The notes: generated by a model not told the origin, from the letters alone. A stretch of 64,000 nucleotides of DNA from Tribonema minus (GCA_017506865.1 JAFCMP010000153.1:1-64000), one strand, 5' to 3'; shown: positions 22,401-35,600, counted from the first letter of the stretch. Made by a program: numbers and translations.

Positions 22401-22773
22401 AGGAGCACACCTGCTAGCTTCAGAACTCGTATATTACTCCAAGCAACACCACTACACTGAGTTGCCAGCTATGCAGGTCGACCAACACAAGCCGGAGAAA
22501 TCTTGCCTGCTGCGCGATCATGTCGTGGATCTCGGCGTCCCCCTCTGGCACCTCCTTCCGCTTGGGCTTAAAGTCGTCGTCCGAATCCTTGTCCTGCGAG
22601 CTAGCAGCAAATGACCTCGCCTGTCTCCACTGATGCTGCGCAGCGACTGCCACCGCAGGACGAATTCGCGCCGTACTGAATGCTCGTGTTGCTGCCACTG
22701 CTGACCGAGCTGCGGTCAGGCAGGGCCGACGCAGCTGAGAGCCGCTGCGGGAGAATGCGCGTACCGCCTGCAT
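19436..22773 (-). CDS. GRXS15: Mitochondrial CGFS monothiol glutaredoxin (GRX5/GRXS15 type)
   Basis: Carries [2Fe-2S] clusters in mitochondrial iron-sulfur assembly. Four exons, 22773-22507, 21059-20988, 20196-20083 and 19546-19436, join in phase 0 to 187 aa. Residues 1-60 are an Arg/Ala/Ser-rich mitochondrial presequence ([17 protein letters not shown]). [20 protein letters not shown] precedes the fold. The active site is K100-G-T-P...C108-G-F-S; WPTIPQ (146-151) and GGCD (160-163) are the glutathione- and cluster-binding motifs. Length is normal for the family. Exons 1 and 3 use GC donors (CAG then GCAAGA). Divergent from the BTB-TLDc gene at 23265. Identity is firm and the gene looks intact. 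Confidence 0.95.
20335..20740 (-). repeat. Echoes of glutaredoxin exon 3, 5' edge
   Basis: The junction of exon 3 (GCTGAGCGCTGCTGCTGTGCAG then GTGGTGCGCATTCTTC, split here at the acceptor) is repeated upstream of it on the minus strand at about 20383-20335, 20525-20480 and, more weakly, 20740-20700. Each copy keeps a CAG acceptor plus part of VVRILHA. Confidence 0.85.
21060..22506. other. Glutaredoxin intron 1
   Basis: No coding potential recognised. At 21760-21840 a short tandem array repeats GGCAGTGACCTCAGA and then GGCAGCATGCTTGCCAGCAG, each twice. Confidence 0.6.
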
Positions 22774-23264
22774 GTTGAGAGATTGCCTTTGTGCTCGCGT
22801 GTATACAGTAGCTAGCTAGCAGGCTTCAGGGCAGTCATGAAATTCACGATGATGAATTCACAGCGAGAGTTCAACAGAATAAACTTCATCTTCATCTTTA
22901 GATTGATGCGTTCTAGCTGAGCTAGCCCTACGTAGTGTATACAGTGACGCGGAAAGGTGTTCTAGGTTGGCGGTGCCTTGGGAAGGCTGTGACTTTCGCA
23001 GGAAGGCAAGGCAAGAAAAAAAGGTGAGAACTACAGAACTACAGAACTGCTAGCGCCATGGCTGAACCATAGAATGCGGCTAGTTAGGCCTTTGCCTCTG
23101 ATAACTATGCACTTTAGCTAGTGACCTAGTGCCTGTGATGATCGCGGCATCGAAGCAAGCTTCAGATAAGGCGTTGGCTCTTTCAGTAGCCGGTCGCACC
23201 CTAATGAACTCCACGCTGTGGATTGATGATTGCAACAGCTTCAGAGGTAGCAGGCTGCCGAAGG
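22774..23264. promoter_or_regulatory. Divergent intergenic region, glutaredoxin / BTB-TLDc 1
   Basis: 491 bases separate two start codons pointing away from each other, so it must hold both promoters. No TATA box stands out. Direct GCTAGCTAGC-like and AACTACAGAACTACAGAACT repeats are present. Confidence 0.4.
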
Positions 23265-26200
23265 ATGACACAGACCAGTGACGCCAATGCGGCAAGTTTG
23301 CCGCAGGGCTTAGAAGCAATGGAGCAGGAGATGATCGGAGCTGTGAAGTCAGTCTCACAGGTATGAAATTTGGACTGCGCTATACTACACATGATGTTTT
23401 GCACACTAAGCATGTCACACATTCGCAGGTGCGACAAGTTGTTCATCGCATTGGTGCTGTGTCTGTTTGCAAAACAGGGTGTTTCTCGTTATGTGGATTG
23501 CCTTGCCGTCAGCACCACTTGAAGTATCAGTTCAATTTACCCCAAAACGCTGTCACCGGTGGTATAGCTTGTATCAATGCCCACTTTCATAACCGCTGTA
23601 ATGTTATTGCACATGGGGGAATTTTTCACATGGCATCCATGACATGCCCTTTGAGTAAATGTACATTTCGAGGTGTTGGCTGCTTGAGGAAGGCATTGTT
23701 GTCCAAAGCACCGCAAATGCATGTGCTTGCCTTGGTTGATGAGTCACCTACGAGTGGCTCCACTGTTAACTGCTTCGACCAGTTGCGAAAGGGCAATCAC
23801 AGAGTCTTGTGCGATTCATGTTCAGCATAACCCACTCGAGTCTGGCCATTGCGATGTGTGTTTTCAACATCACGCTTTCTTGGTGTTGTGATGACTGACG
23901 CGGGTGTCTTGTTCAATGGTGAAAAAACTTGCTTGTCCTTCTTAAAGCTGGCATTTTGCACCTGCTCAGATGTGCATGGCTGCTGTACACAACAACACAC
24001 GGCATGTAGGTATAGGTATTCACCATCACTATAGTCTTCAGCACAACTTGAAGTCCTCACCAACATACCTATGCCCTTCATCACACCGACACGCTACGGA
24101 TTATTGCGCAGAAGCAACACGAGCTGCAGATGCGCAATGAGGCGTTGCAGACCGAAATGGAACAAGTATGCCTCGCCGAGAAGGTACGCGATCGACGCAG
24201 ACAAACTCTGTCAGTATGCGATTGACGAGTAGAGTGTTGTCAACTGTGCAGATTGAACTAGGCTTGTTGTCAAGCAGCTAGCCCCCTCGTGCATTTATGT
24301 GTGGATACGCAGGGGCTCTCGGAACTCCATGTGTCATCGAAGTATGATACAACTGTGTAAATCGTCAACTTGAAGCATGATCCTTTCAAAAGCCTGGAGT
24401 GTGTGAGCACTTACTGTCATGTGCATCAACGACTCAGAAGGGCTACTTGAAGTCCTTTCAAGTGCGTTTCATTTTGATGTTCAGGCGGACCCCTTCTTGA
24501 GCAAAGGCTGTCCTGAGACAATCCGTTGTTACGTGTACTGATATTTGCCTGTTAGCACACCATGTTTACACTCTTTAGTTGAGCGCAATACAATGTACGG
24601 AAGCGACATGGGAAGCCCCCTGGGGGCCGCTGCACCCACTTGAGGTTGCAGGCCTGCACACACATGTCCTGTAAATGATACTTCTACTTGGTTGCCGCCT
24701 TTCAGAGTGACGAAGCAATAAGTGAAGTGACAGCGGGAGTGTCAGTACCTGTTGGCATCAATCCAATGCTGTACAGCGCTCATAATAGTATTCATCATGT
24801 GCATACATCAGCACAAATGGGCCATTCGTGAAGCACATCGTGGTGATAATACAGAGTGCCAGACTGAGTGCCCCTGCTCTGTCGCTGCATAGTTTGGTGG
24901 CACAAGAGGTGCCATAGTTGAATTTGGTTCAACTTGAAGTTGCTCATCAAAGGCTACATGCAAGCTGCCTCTCTGTGCACCTGCAGACCATTCGTGTGCT
25001 TAGCACGGTGCTATTATGTTCTTCATTGTTGCTGTTCTGCAGGAGTACCAGCCCCCTTCGGTGCTGATCCTCAACGTTGGTGGAGCCAAGCTGCGCGTCA
25101 AGCGCAGCGCCCTGACGCACGTCGACGACAGCAAGCTCGCGTGGATGTTCAGCGGCCGGTGGGACCACGTGCTGCCACGCAACCACTCAGGCCGCAAATT
25201 CCTTGACCTGGACGTCAAGTGGTTCAGCCCAATCACTGACTTCCTTAGCAAGCTGAGCAGTGGTGCAGCAGCGGATGAAGTGCGCCTGCCAGTCTCGCAG
25301 CTGAGCGATGATGACAAGTTGGGCGTGCAGGCGTGCGCGGAGATGTTTGGGCTCTGTCACATCCTTGCACGGGAACTGAATCTGCGGCCGCTCCTTGTGC
25401 AGCAAGCACTTGCCAACTTGGCTCAGCATGTCGCATCGGTTGCTCACCTCGGACAAGAGAGCAAACGTGTGGTAGGCTGGTCCGCGCCATGGCAGCTATT
25501 GTACCAATCTTCTGTTCATGGCGCCACAGCACAGGAGTTCCACCGGCTGTGCGATTGCAAGCCCCACACGATCTGCCTGGCCATTGACAACGAGGGCAAT
25601 ATGTTTGGAGGTTACACATCGGTGGCTTGGACGTCATCTGACGGCTGGCAGGCGGACCCTGCTGCATTTCTATTCTACGAGGGGCGTGGTTCTGCTGCCC
25701 TGCAGTGCTACTCTCAGAAGGGGACCAGCCCTGAGCATTCCATCCGCCACCATAGCAGCTTATGGCCCACGTTTGGGGGCGGTCACGACTTGCGCTTCAA
25801 ATCCAGCAGCGCGGGGACGATTACGTACAGCAGCAGCTCTAAAACATACCACACCATGCCCATCAATGGCACCAGCGGCACTGTAATTGACCTCTTTGTC
25901 TGGCAGGTACCGCAGACTGGTGGCAGTGCTCCAGCTGCAACTGACGCTGACGACACCGTGTTGAATCAGCCTGCATGTAGGCTGAGCTACACCAGTGACA
26001 GCACACCACCAGTAGCATTCCGTGCGGACTTGTCCAGCTTGACTGGGCCCGCCACTGCCCTGAGCTTCCGCTTTGGCCTATGGCTCAAGGAGCAGCTGGA
26101 CATGTATGCCATCGAGCTGCGGGCGGTTAAGCATCGAACGGAGCTATTTGCATCGGAGAAAACGTTCATGCAGCAACTCATTGCAGCAATGTCACCAGAT

Positions 26201-27600
26201 GATGTGAATGGCCGCAAGCGAGCCTGGCTCGAAAAGGTGCGCACTCACAATTGTACACACTCAAGTTTGCTTTTATCATGAAATTGCGAGAAAGGTGGCG
26301 AGTAATGTACTTTACTGCTCAGCTGCGCACTAGTGCATGTCAGCATTATGCCGAAAGGGTGACTCTGCTATCAGCAACAATAAGATTTTGATGTATGTAT
26401 TCTCTGTGTATAGGGATAGGGCCGGCATCACACGTAGATTATGTCATATAGGCAACATCATTCAATGCAGAGTCAACGTATTGGCTTGTCCTGTACTTAT
26501 AGCTGCTCACTTGCATGTCTCAATAGCACACTGTGCGGCACACACAACATCAGATTCTTCGTTTGCGAGCTGTCACCAGCAATACTCAAAGGTATTTATC
26601 ATCTGATAGAGTCTGTGCACACACTCATTATTCAAGGTTATTATTGAGGTGGGGCATGTATTTTTATCACGCGCAGATCGCCCCTAGTTGCTGCTGCTGC
26701 TGCTGCTGCTGCTGCGATATTTGCCCTGCTGCAGCTGCTGCTCGACAAGTTGAGTGAATGAATCCCGGGTCCATGCCGCTGCGGAGACAGGCACTGAGCA
26801 TGACACAGTGCCATTCACCCCTCACTTGCATCAATGCATTGTGCACCACTTACTTGCACCACTCACTTCCATTAACATCCTGCATATGATGTTACGTTTT
26901 GCAGGCCTTCTACTTCAAATATTGCATGTGAACTTCAAGCATGAATCATAGTGTGAAGCACTTGAGACCACCTTATGTTCATGATGTAGTGTTTTGCACG
27001 ATTGTGTGCCCACAACTTTTGACACAAAATACGGCCGAACCTGACCCTAACCGCGAAGCATCAGCATATGATACCACTGCTCGACTCCCGCAATGTTCGC
27101 ATACAGCATCAGTCATGTTATCAGCATCTTGATCCACCATGCAGCATGCTTTTCGTTTGCCTCCTCAGGCTCGAGCTGGCGGCACCGACCCCCCTGCGAC
27201 CCCCAGCCCGCTCAAAGGCGTTCACCACGGCATCGTCTACATCACCTGCTGGGGCACTGGCCAGCTGTGCACCATGCGCGAGACCTTCACGCAGCTCGGC
27301 GATGAGACTCCGCTTGCCAAGAAGTACGCCTCCGACGTCTGGGCCGCCAACATTGAATCTGCGGCGCTGGATGAGGACGGCTGCGTTATCGAGGACCACA
27401 ACGCGGAGTGCTTCCAGAAGCTGGTGAACGTGATGCGGCTGCGCGCCATGGTGCGCAGGCCGGATTTCAGCAGCACCGTGGGCAGCAGCAAGCCAGCACC
27501 CATGCCCGCCCACCTGGCGCGTGCCATGGCCAGCATGCTGGAGTACCTCATGATTGACAGCGAGCAGTTCTTCGGCACTCTGGACTCTCCAGTAGCGTAG
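23265..27600 (+). CDS. BTB(T1)-TLDc-BTB protein, copy 1 (intact)
   Basis: Four exons, 23265-23360, 24112-24183, 25043-26236 and 27169-27600, join in phase 0 to 597 aa. Residues 1-56 are a short helical lead (GLEAMEQEMIGAVKS; LQMRNEALQTEMEQV). A KCTD/T1-type BTB domain starts at about 60 (SVLILNVGGAKLRVKRSALT). A TLDc domain spans about 200-370: LLYQSSVHG, FHRLCD, NMFGGYTSVAW, DPAAFLFY and FGGGHDL are its landmarks. The last exon has a second, diverged T1-like stretch (GIVYITCWGTGQLCTMRETF... ALDEDGCVIEDHNAECFQKL). BTB domains assemble multimers and often recruit cullin-3; TLDc domains occur in oxidative-stress proteins and V-ATPase regulators. The exact role is unknown. Confidence 0.88.
26679..26720. 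repeat. Trinucleotide tract (GCT)n in intron
   Basis: A run of TGC/GCT repeats interrupts the last intron of BTB-TLDc copy 1. Simple microsatellite. Confidence 0.8.
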
Positions 27601-29104
27601 GACACAGCAGTTCATACAGTGAATAAACACGTCATTTACCAGCAGCACGGGGCAAGGAGGTTCTTGCGTTACTAGTAGACGTAGACCCTGTTGTAGATTT
27701 TATTTGCATATTCACAACAAGTGTGCGTCTGTGATGATGTACATGGGACAAGGGGCAAGGGGCGACCGGGAGGTGAATCATTCATGGTGAGGCTATTTCG
27801 GAGGGCAGATGGACGCCGTAATATTATTGGCTACTATTATAACATCTTTCACGTGATGATCATGTCATTTCAAAACTTAACGTGCTGAGACTGTGCAACT
27901 GTTGTCGCAAGACATGGTACTTTGTAGCATTGTTTGCTTGGTTGATTGATCCAATTTTCTTGGCTGCTCTGCAGTGCAACTGCTGCCATCATGGCCCAAG
28001 CGAAATGCTGCACCAGGCATGCCCGGACTGTCTCACTGCCGAACTCCTCATCTGCGGCAGCACCGTGACAGTTGTTGATGTAAATTCTTGACTTGAACTG
28101 GTGCTGAGGTGGAGCGAGTGGTTGTCCGCGCGCAGATGGTTGAGGACCTCAATGTGAGGTGCATGCGCTGCTCGGGCGGTGTCGTCGCTACGCCTTGCCA
28201 CAGACATGTCTAGACATCATGTCGCAGCCGAGCCCTCCGCCTGCAGCGTGCACTGCAGAGGCTGCCCCAATGACGTCATGTGAAATGCTTGCCACTGGCT
28301 CGACCACCGCGCTGGAATTAATCTAGTTCAAGTCAGATATGTTGAGCGCTGCCAGCGTGTGTGCGGTGCTTGCCAGTGCATGAGCACTGCTGCTACGGTG
28401 GGTCCCATGGGGGCAGTGGCGCTGGGAAGTTGTTTGACAATGGGCCCCTTCCGGGCATCATGTCACGTTACCGCTGCTTTTCGCGTAAGAGCGCTGCTGC
28501 ACAAGCTGTACCAGTGCTCAGTCAGGTGATGGGGAAAGCGATCGTCAAGCGTGCAACAGGCGTGCGGTGATTGCGATGCATCTCAACCAGTAACCGGACC
28601 TACAGGCAGCTGCTGCCTGCATGCATGCAAGCATGCTGCAGAACAGGAGAGTGCAGAGGTGACCACTGCCCATTCACACAATGCCCCTTTCATGAATTCA
28701 TTTTGGCAGTTGTTGAAGTTGCTCTCCTGATGCGGGACAGTCGTGTTTTACATACCGATGACGGGCCTGAGCCCTTGATCGAAGAGCGCTGGGGAGCACG
28801 CCACATCCGTACCGCTGCGCGGTCCCATTTCTGGAAGTCGCAGCGAGGCGAGAGAAGAAAGGTGCAGCTTCAGAGCGCTTCTTCATTTGCATCGAATGCG
28901 AAGGCGTTGATCTGCACATGATGACAGCTGAGTCATTGTCGGTGATAGTCCAAGACGTGCGAATCACGTAGTGTAGATAAGCCGCTGCCTCGGATGTCTT
29001 GCCTTGCTTGCTTCGCCTTTGTTGAATCTCAAGGACAACGCTAATGAAGTGTTACATTTGCTGGATGGCTGAGCAATAGGTCCAAAGGCGGCAAGTGCTG
29101 AACG
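27601..29104. other. Intergenic between the two BTB-TLDc copies
   Basis: No gene recognised. It is the space between tandem paralogues, so copy 2 must have its promoter here. Confidence 0.5.
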
Positions 29105-31730
29105 ATGGCACAAGGCACTGGAGCAAATTTGCCACAGGATCTGCTAGCAAAGCAGGATGAGATGATAGGAGCTGTGAAGACAATCATTCAGGTGATTTTA
29201 GCCAGTTTCTTTTTGCGTGCGCAAATGCATGCCTTATATCGGGACGAACCATCCGCACGCCTAAGAGCATCTGTTAGCATACCATTGTGTTTCTTATCGT
29301 CTATTTACAATGAATGTTAGCACCACTTGATACCATGATGATATTTCTCAATTGTGGAATTTGCAATGGACGTCAGCCCTGCCTGAAGTATTGTTCAGCA
29401 GCTTGCTCGAAAACGTTGGGCTGTGATCAAATTGGATCACTTGATCGCAATACGGTCGCTGTCACGCCAATCCGCAAGGGGCATCTTCACAGTGGCCACC
29501 TTCGGTCCTGAGTAAATGTAGCAATTTTTCTCGCTGCACCATGGTGATGTTACCCAGCATGTTACATGCTTACTCTGTGAGTTATCTCCGCTCGCCATCC
29601 TCGATGGGGAGCTGGCAGATTGCAAGGTGCTCAGATGTGCATGGATGTTGCACGCGTCTTTGACATGCGTCCTCACTTGCGGTTTTGGTGTGACATGCCC
29701 TTGCACAAATCACACCCACTGCAGGTCATTGCTGAGAAGCGCCGTGAGCCGCAGAACTGCGCCGAGGCACTGGAGGCGGAAATGAAGCGCGCGTGCCTCG
29801 CCAAGAAGGTATGCGACTGGCGCAGCCAGATGCAGCTGTCAGTCAAATGTGCAGCACATCCCGCCAATCATGCATGCAATCAGCCTGTGTGAATCGCAGT
29901 ATGCTTCGGTCAAAGCAGCTGGCCCCTTCGTGCACATGTGCATATGCAACCACGTTTCCCATCCACAGCAGTTCCTTCGGTGTCAATTTCATTGGTCATG
30001 CTCAAGAGCATGATGCATGCCCCCATAACGAGGGGTTGTAAGTCTGGGCTTTGAACGTTTTCGATCCCCTTCACAATGTTCGGGACCTTTCCAAGCCTTG
30101 TACTGTTCACTGGATTAAGGTGCTGGCTGGCGTGGCACCTGCGATGAGTGGAATGCCTCTCTGATGGCAGCGGTGGGTGAGTCAGACCGTATGTAGTTAA
30201 TTATTCACATCACCACAAATAACCAAAAAATTTGTGGTACCAGGATGATTTGAAGCAGCACGTCAAACAGCCCCCAAAGCTGCTGTAAGAGTGGCTCCTG
30301 CTTGTAAGCAAAAGCTACATGAGTGTCGCCCTCATATGCAAAGCAGTGAAGCACCAGATCACAAAGCAAGGGAACTTCGTTGAACTCAGCAGCCTATAAT
30401 CTACCGCTAAAATGCAATGTACCGTCACTGTACAGCGCTCATCACATAGTCTTTTGCATGCATAAACATGAATGGGCTGTTCTACATGTCCTCAGCACGG
30501 TACTGCCATGCACTACACTGCTACTGTTCTGCAGGACTACGAGCCCCCTTCGCTCCTAGTGCTCAACGTCGGCGGAGCCAAGCTGCGCGTCAAGCGCAGC
30601 GCCCTGACGCACGTCAAGGACAGCAAGCTCGCGTGGATGTTCAACGGACGGTGGGACCACTGGCTACCACGCGACCACTCGGGTCACATATTTCTTGACG
30701 TGGACGTGAAGTGGTTCAGCCCGATCGCCGAGTACCTCAGCGAGCTGAGCCGGGGCACGGCAGCAAACGAAGCTTACCTGCCGATCATGCAGCTGAGCGA
30801 TGACGACAGGCTGGGCTTCCGCGCATGCGTGGAGCTCTTTGGGCTCCGTGACATCATGCCCAAACAGGCGTTCGACTCGCAAGCTCAGGTCCTTGCCTCG
30901 GTCGCCTGCTTCGGATTGGAGAGCGGGTTGAACTTAGCCTGGTCCGCCTTGTGGCAGCTGCTGTGCCAGTCGTCGGCTCACGACGCCACGACGCAAGAGT
31001 TCCACCGGCTGTACTACGGCAGACCCAACACTGTATGCCTCGCCATAGATGACGAAGGCAATGTGTTTGGCGGTTTCACATCCGAGGCCTGGATTGCCGG
31101 ATCTGGCACCTATAAGCCCGACCCTGCTGCGTTTCTATTCTGCAAAACGAGTGATTCGCCTACCACACGGTGCTACTCGCAGACCGGGAGTTACCCTCAG
31201 TGCGCCGTCTGCCACCACAGCAGCGTCGGGCCCTTGTTCGGGGGGGGGCACGACTTGCAGTTCATCTTCAGCAGCGCGGGGGCGGTTGCATACAGCAGCG
31301 CGGAGGCGATTACATACAGGAGCAGCGCCAGCGCCTACCATCCGATGCCCATCAGCGGCACCGACGGCACCGTGGTCGACTTCTTCGTATGGCAGGTGCC
31401 GCAGGCAGGCGCCACTGCTCCGCCCTCACTTACACCCAACTTCGATGCCGCAGTCCCACGCCAGCCCGCGTGCAGCCTGAGCTACAGCAGCGACGGCGCA
31501 CCACCGGTGGCCTTCCGCGCGACGTGTCCGGCTTGGCCGGCCCCGTCGCTGCGCTGAGCATCCACCTCAGCCTGTGGCTGAAGGAGCAGCTGGACGCGTG
31601 TGACAGCGAGGTTCAGGCTGTTGAGCGCCGTGCCAAGTTGTTTGCAGCGGAGAAGGCGTTCATGCAGCAGCTCACTGCAGCACGAGCTCCGCAGGATGTG
31701 GTCGGTCGCAAGCGCACCAGACCGGACGAG
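29105..31730 (+). pseudogene. BTB(T1)-TLDc protein, copy 2 (frameshifted, last exon missing)
   Basis: Same exon plan as copy 1: 29105-29191 (NLPQDLLAKQDEMIGAVKT), 29737-29808 and 30535-31730. BTB (LLVLNVGGAKLRVKRSALTH) and TLDc (LCQSSAHDATTQEFHRL; GNVFGGFTSEAW; DPAAFLFC; FGGGHDL) are clear and well preserved. A single base is missing at about 31520-31522 relative to copy 1, so the frame ends at a TGA near 31555; the rest (LWLKEQLDACDSEVQAV) continues one frame over. A donor follows 31730, but I find no counterpart of copy 1's second BTB exon downstream. There is also a short in-frame duplication around AYSSAEAITYRSS. It is either a recent pseudogene or a good gene with a sequencing error. Confidence 0.8.
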
Positions 31731-32420
31731 GTATGCACACGAGTCCTTTCGAAAATATATGACATGAGTTGACTGTGCATGTTGCCAGATGGCGCGATTG
31801 ACATGTGCAGCCTGAGCGCACTACGCACTGGCAGCTACTCGCTAGCGCATCTCAGTCGTGCACAAAACTTTTTATTTTACAACAACAACGGACATTTGCA
31901 GTGCTTACCTGACTCGTCATCCCATGCGAAGTTCACGTTGCCGTGTGAATTGCATGATTTGCGCGGCTCAGGTGTTTGTTGTATCAGGCCTGGGTACATC
32001 AATGCCGCGGGCAACCTCTGCTGGCGTTCTTGGTCATCAAATCACTGCAAAGTGATGGTCGCCTACGATATGTGCTGTACCATTGCATGCGATCACTTAC
32101 TTCTCAGTTGATACTTGGCCGCTGTATGTACTGGCAGTGGCAAGCGAGGTAGGTACAACAAAGCGGCGAAATGGTACAATCAGCAGCCGCAACAGTGCAC
32201 CCAGCATGCATGTTGTATGATTGTGTGATCTCTGTTGCTCGTATATTTTTGTGATGTCTGCGCTCAAGTCTTGTTTTATCCATCATGTAATGTCATGTAC
32301 CAGCGTACAAGCGTCCCCGCAGCCGCAACCGCAAACGCTACATAAGCCGACCGCATTCACAAAAGTGGCTTTGATGAATTGCTGGGCCCGTGGAACGTAC
32401 CCGACCATGGAGCACAGAGT
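31731..32420. other. Intergenic, nothing recognised
   Basis: Space between BTB-TLDc copy 2 and the 3' region of the convergent carotenoid desaturase gene. No exon seen. Confidence 0.5.
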
Positions 32421-32618
32421 CTATTGTGCACATGGCAAGGCAGGAGCACCGGCACGCAGCGATCGCTTATGGCACTCGGCTTGAATGGGTAGATGCTCTG
32501 TGCGCTCTACCCTCGCTCCCGCGCAAAACAGATCGGGGCGCCGCGCGGCGACGTCATCCGCCGCCAGCCGTGTGCCCCCATGAGAACGACTTGTGTACAC
32601 ACAGCAAGGCAGGAGCAC
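32421..32618 (-). repeat. Echo of the desaturase C-terminal exon, beyond its stop codon
   Basis: On the minus strand this repeats the end of the last exon (GARLAADDVAARRPDLF for GARLVADDVVARRPDLF) about 130 bases downstream of the real stop at 32679. It stays open to a stop at 32421. Confidence 0.85.
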
Positions 32619-32678
32619 GTATGCAGCGGTTGCCTGCTTTGCGGCTCGTGAAGTGAGTGAGGAGATGCTCCATGTCCT

Positions 32679-35600
32679 CTACTGTTGATCTCTTGCAAAC
32701 AGGTCGGGGCGCCGCGCAACAACGTCGTCCGCCACCAGCCGCGCCCCCGTGAGAACGAGTGGCAGACCGTTCCCCGGCCGCGTCGACGCGCCCACAAAGT
32801 ACAGATCATCAACATTTGGGTGTCGCGGCGAGGGCCTGAAAATCGCCAGCTGATTCAGGCTGTGCGCAAGGCCGAACGCGGCGCCGCGCTCGAGGCTGTA
32901 GCGCTGCTGCCAGTCACGCGGCGTGTACACGAGCTCGGCGCGGATGCTGTCGGCGAAGCCCGCCATTCCCGCCGCCTGAGAGGTGCGCAGGCGGCGGCAG
33001 CGGCGGCGGCGCACAGCAAGAGAGGGGCGTCAGGCAGCGGCACGGGCGGCGGTGCTTGAGCAAGAGGGTTCAGTGCGGATGCTGGCGGCAAAGCCCGACG
33101 TGCCTGCTATTGGTGTGCGGCAGCGGTGGCAGCAGCAGCGGCGGTGGCGGCGGCGGCGGCCGCGCGTGCGCAGAGAGAGAGGAAGTGGCTCATGTCTCAG
33201 GTGATGATGATCAATGGTCACCGATGCTAGCAGAGGCAATGCCCTTCATGCCCGCTGCCAGCGCGCATCAGGACAGAGGGAGCGATGATGCATGACAGCA
33301 GCGGCGGTGATGCCAAGCTTCTCTCACAGGCGAGCTGAGGGTCCAGAAATGGGAGCAGCTGTGACTGGAATAGAGGACAATGGCAGCGCTCAACACCATG
33401 CCGCTGCCTTGAATGTACGCAGTGCGCGCTTGAGCAATGCGCACTGCGTTTTGAGTGTTTTGGTGTCGCAGCCGGTGACGCCTGCAGGTGTGTCATGAGG
33501 ACCAAGGCAGAAGGCCACATGGCTCAACGTAGATGTGACGGACATGCGGCAGCAGTGCCTCTGGCTGGTGCCGCTGCACTCTCGCAGCGCCTGCTTAACG
33601 TATTTTGCCGCACACATTATTCTTTCCACGGCGAGTCATGCTGAACTTCACGCACCAATGTCCTACACCCCTCAAAGCAGCGCTCAGAAATCACTATTCT
33701 TTATCTACCTACCTTTCTCTGACAGCCTGTGCCATGAAGTTATTGACAACGAAGAGAATCCTTCGCATTGCGCCGCCCATGCTACCATTCGGTGCACAGT
33801 TCCTGACCACGCTTTTTCTGGATTTTTCAAACTTACCAGCGCGCTTGCTACTTTAAGTTGCAGTGCTGATTTTTCGGGGAAAATAGATTAGCGTGCGCGC
33901 CATGTTAAGTGCTGACTATGACTCAGACTCACCTCTTCAAACTGCTGCAGGACCCCCTTCCTGGCAGTTTCCATCCACTGTGCAACCTCCGCATCCCAGT
34001 CGCGCCCCCCTGCTTGCGTCCTGGAGTCCCCCCCCTCTGGGGTTGGGGGTAGCAGGGGGCAGGGCACCAGCACCATGATGGCATCATGCCCCTCTGGGCA
34101 GACAGAGGGGTCCGTGCGCGATGCCGCGGCGCAGTAGAAGTTGAAGCCGCCCGAGCCTGCGCAGTGGCGTGAATACACGTGTACAGTAAAAATTGAGGGT
34201 GCATATACAATGAATGTACACAGCTGGGGCACTTGAAGACACATCGTTCTGAATGTAAACTTCAATTCCAACCACAACTCGCTCCACTTCTTCTTGAAAG
34301 TCCTGTGCAAAGTGCTGGCACAGCCGGCACTCAGCAATTGCGAGACTACTCACCCTCCCGCTGCTGCCTGAAGACGCTGTCCCAGCTATCCGAGAAATCA
34401 GTGCTCAGAATTGTGAGATTGTCAGGCATTACCCTGACCCTCCACTTCTACTTACGAACCCCATTGAAAGTGCTGGCACAGCCGGCACTCAGCAAATGCG
34501 GAGACTACTCACCGATCCGCTGCTGCTTCAAGACCCTGTCCCAGCTGTCCGTGTAATCAGTGCTCAGGAACGTGAGATTATCAGTCGTGTCCCAATTTCA
34601 ACTCACCCCCTGCAAGTTCAACTATTGAATTTATCTGGCGTTGCGAGACTACTCACCCATCCGCTGCTGCTTGAAGACCCTGTCCCAGCTGCCCGCGTAG
34701 TCAGTGCTCAGGAACACTGTATGGTGCGCCAGCTGCGGCCACTGCCGGTCGCAGCCCCAGTAGAAGGCGACGACGCCTGAGGAATATTCCGCGTCTCCCA
34801 GGCCCTTTCTGCGGAACTGCTCCGGCAGCAGGTTGAGCTCCACGTACGGAAGGTCTGCAAGCGAGGATGGGTATAGAGTTTCCTTGGTATGGTATATTAG
34901 GCGTGTGTGTGTGTGTGCGGGAGGCGTGGGGGGGGGGGGGGGACGGGGGGGGCTGGGTGCCTTGTACAAATGAATGCGACATGTTTACTGTGTTTGTGTG
35001 TCATCAAAGCCAATGCTTGGTTGCAGACCCCAGCAGAACGTGACGCAAGTGACCGCTGCAACAGCTCCAGGAGCACTGCGACGCTTCAGACAAACAGTAT
35101 GTAAGTATCACCACCGAAGGGAATTGCGTACCTGCGTTGGCCACAATGACGTCGGACTGCAGCAGCTCCCCCCCTTGCAACTGCACCCCCTCCGCCTGAG
35201 ACGAGAGCATAGTGGGGGGTAGCGAAGCGAGGTGTCAGGGGGGAGGGCAGCGAGGTGAAAGTTAGGACTGGACGGCGCGGTGTGGTCCCATACCTACTTG
35301 CCTTCAGGATGTCTGCATCGGACATTGAGCCCATGTGGTTGCTACTTCGGCTGTTGACGTGCTTGTAAACAGATCTTCATGTTGCGGTGAACTAAATATT
35401 GTTGAGCAAGTACAATCAAATTTCTGCAGACTGCCCATTTTTTCAAGCGCAAAGACCATCGATACACAACATCAGGCACGAGGAGCGTAACTGCCAGAGG
35501 GTCAAGTTGATTTAGACACTGTACCTCATAGGCGTAGATCTTGCCTCCGACCAGAATCTCGTCCACTGCGCTGTTGAACTTGAACTTCACACCCAGCTCT

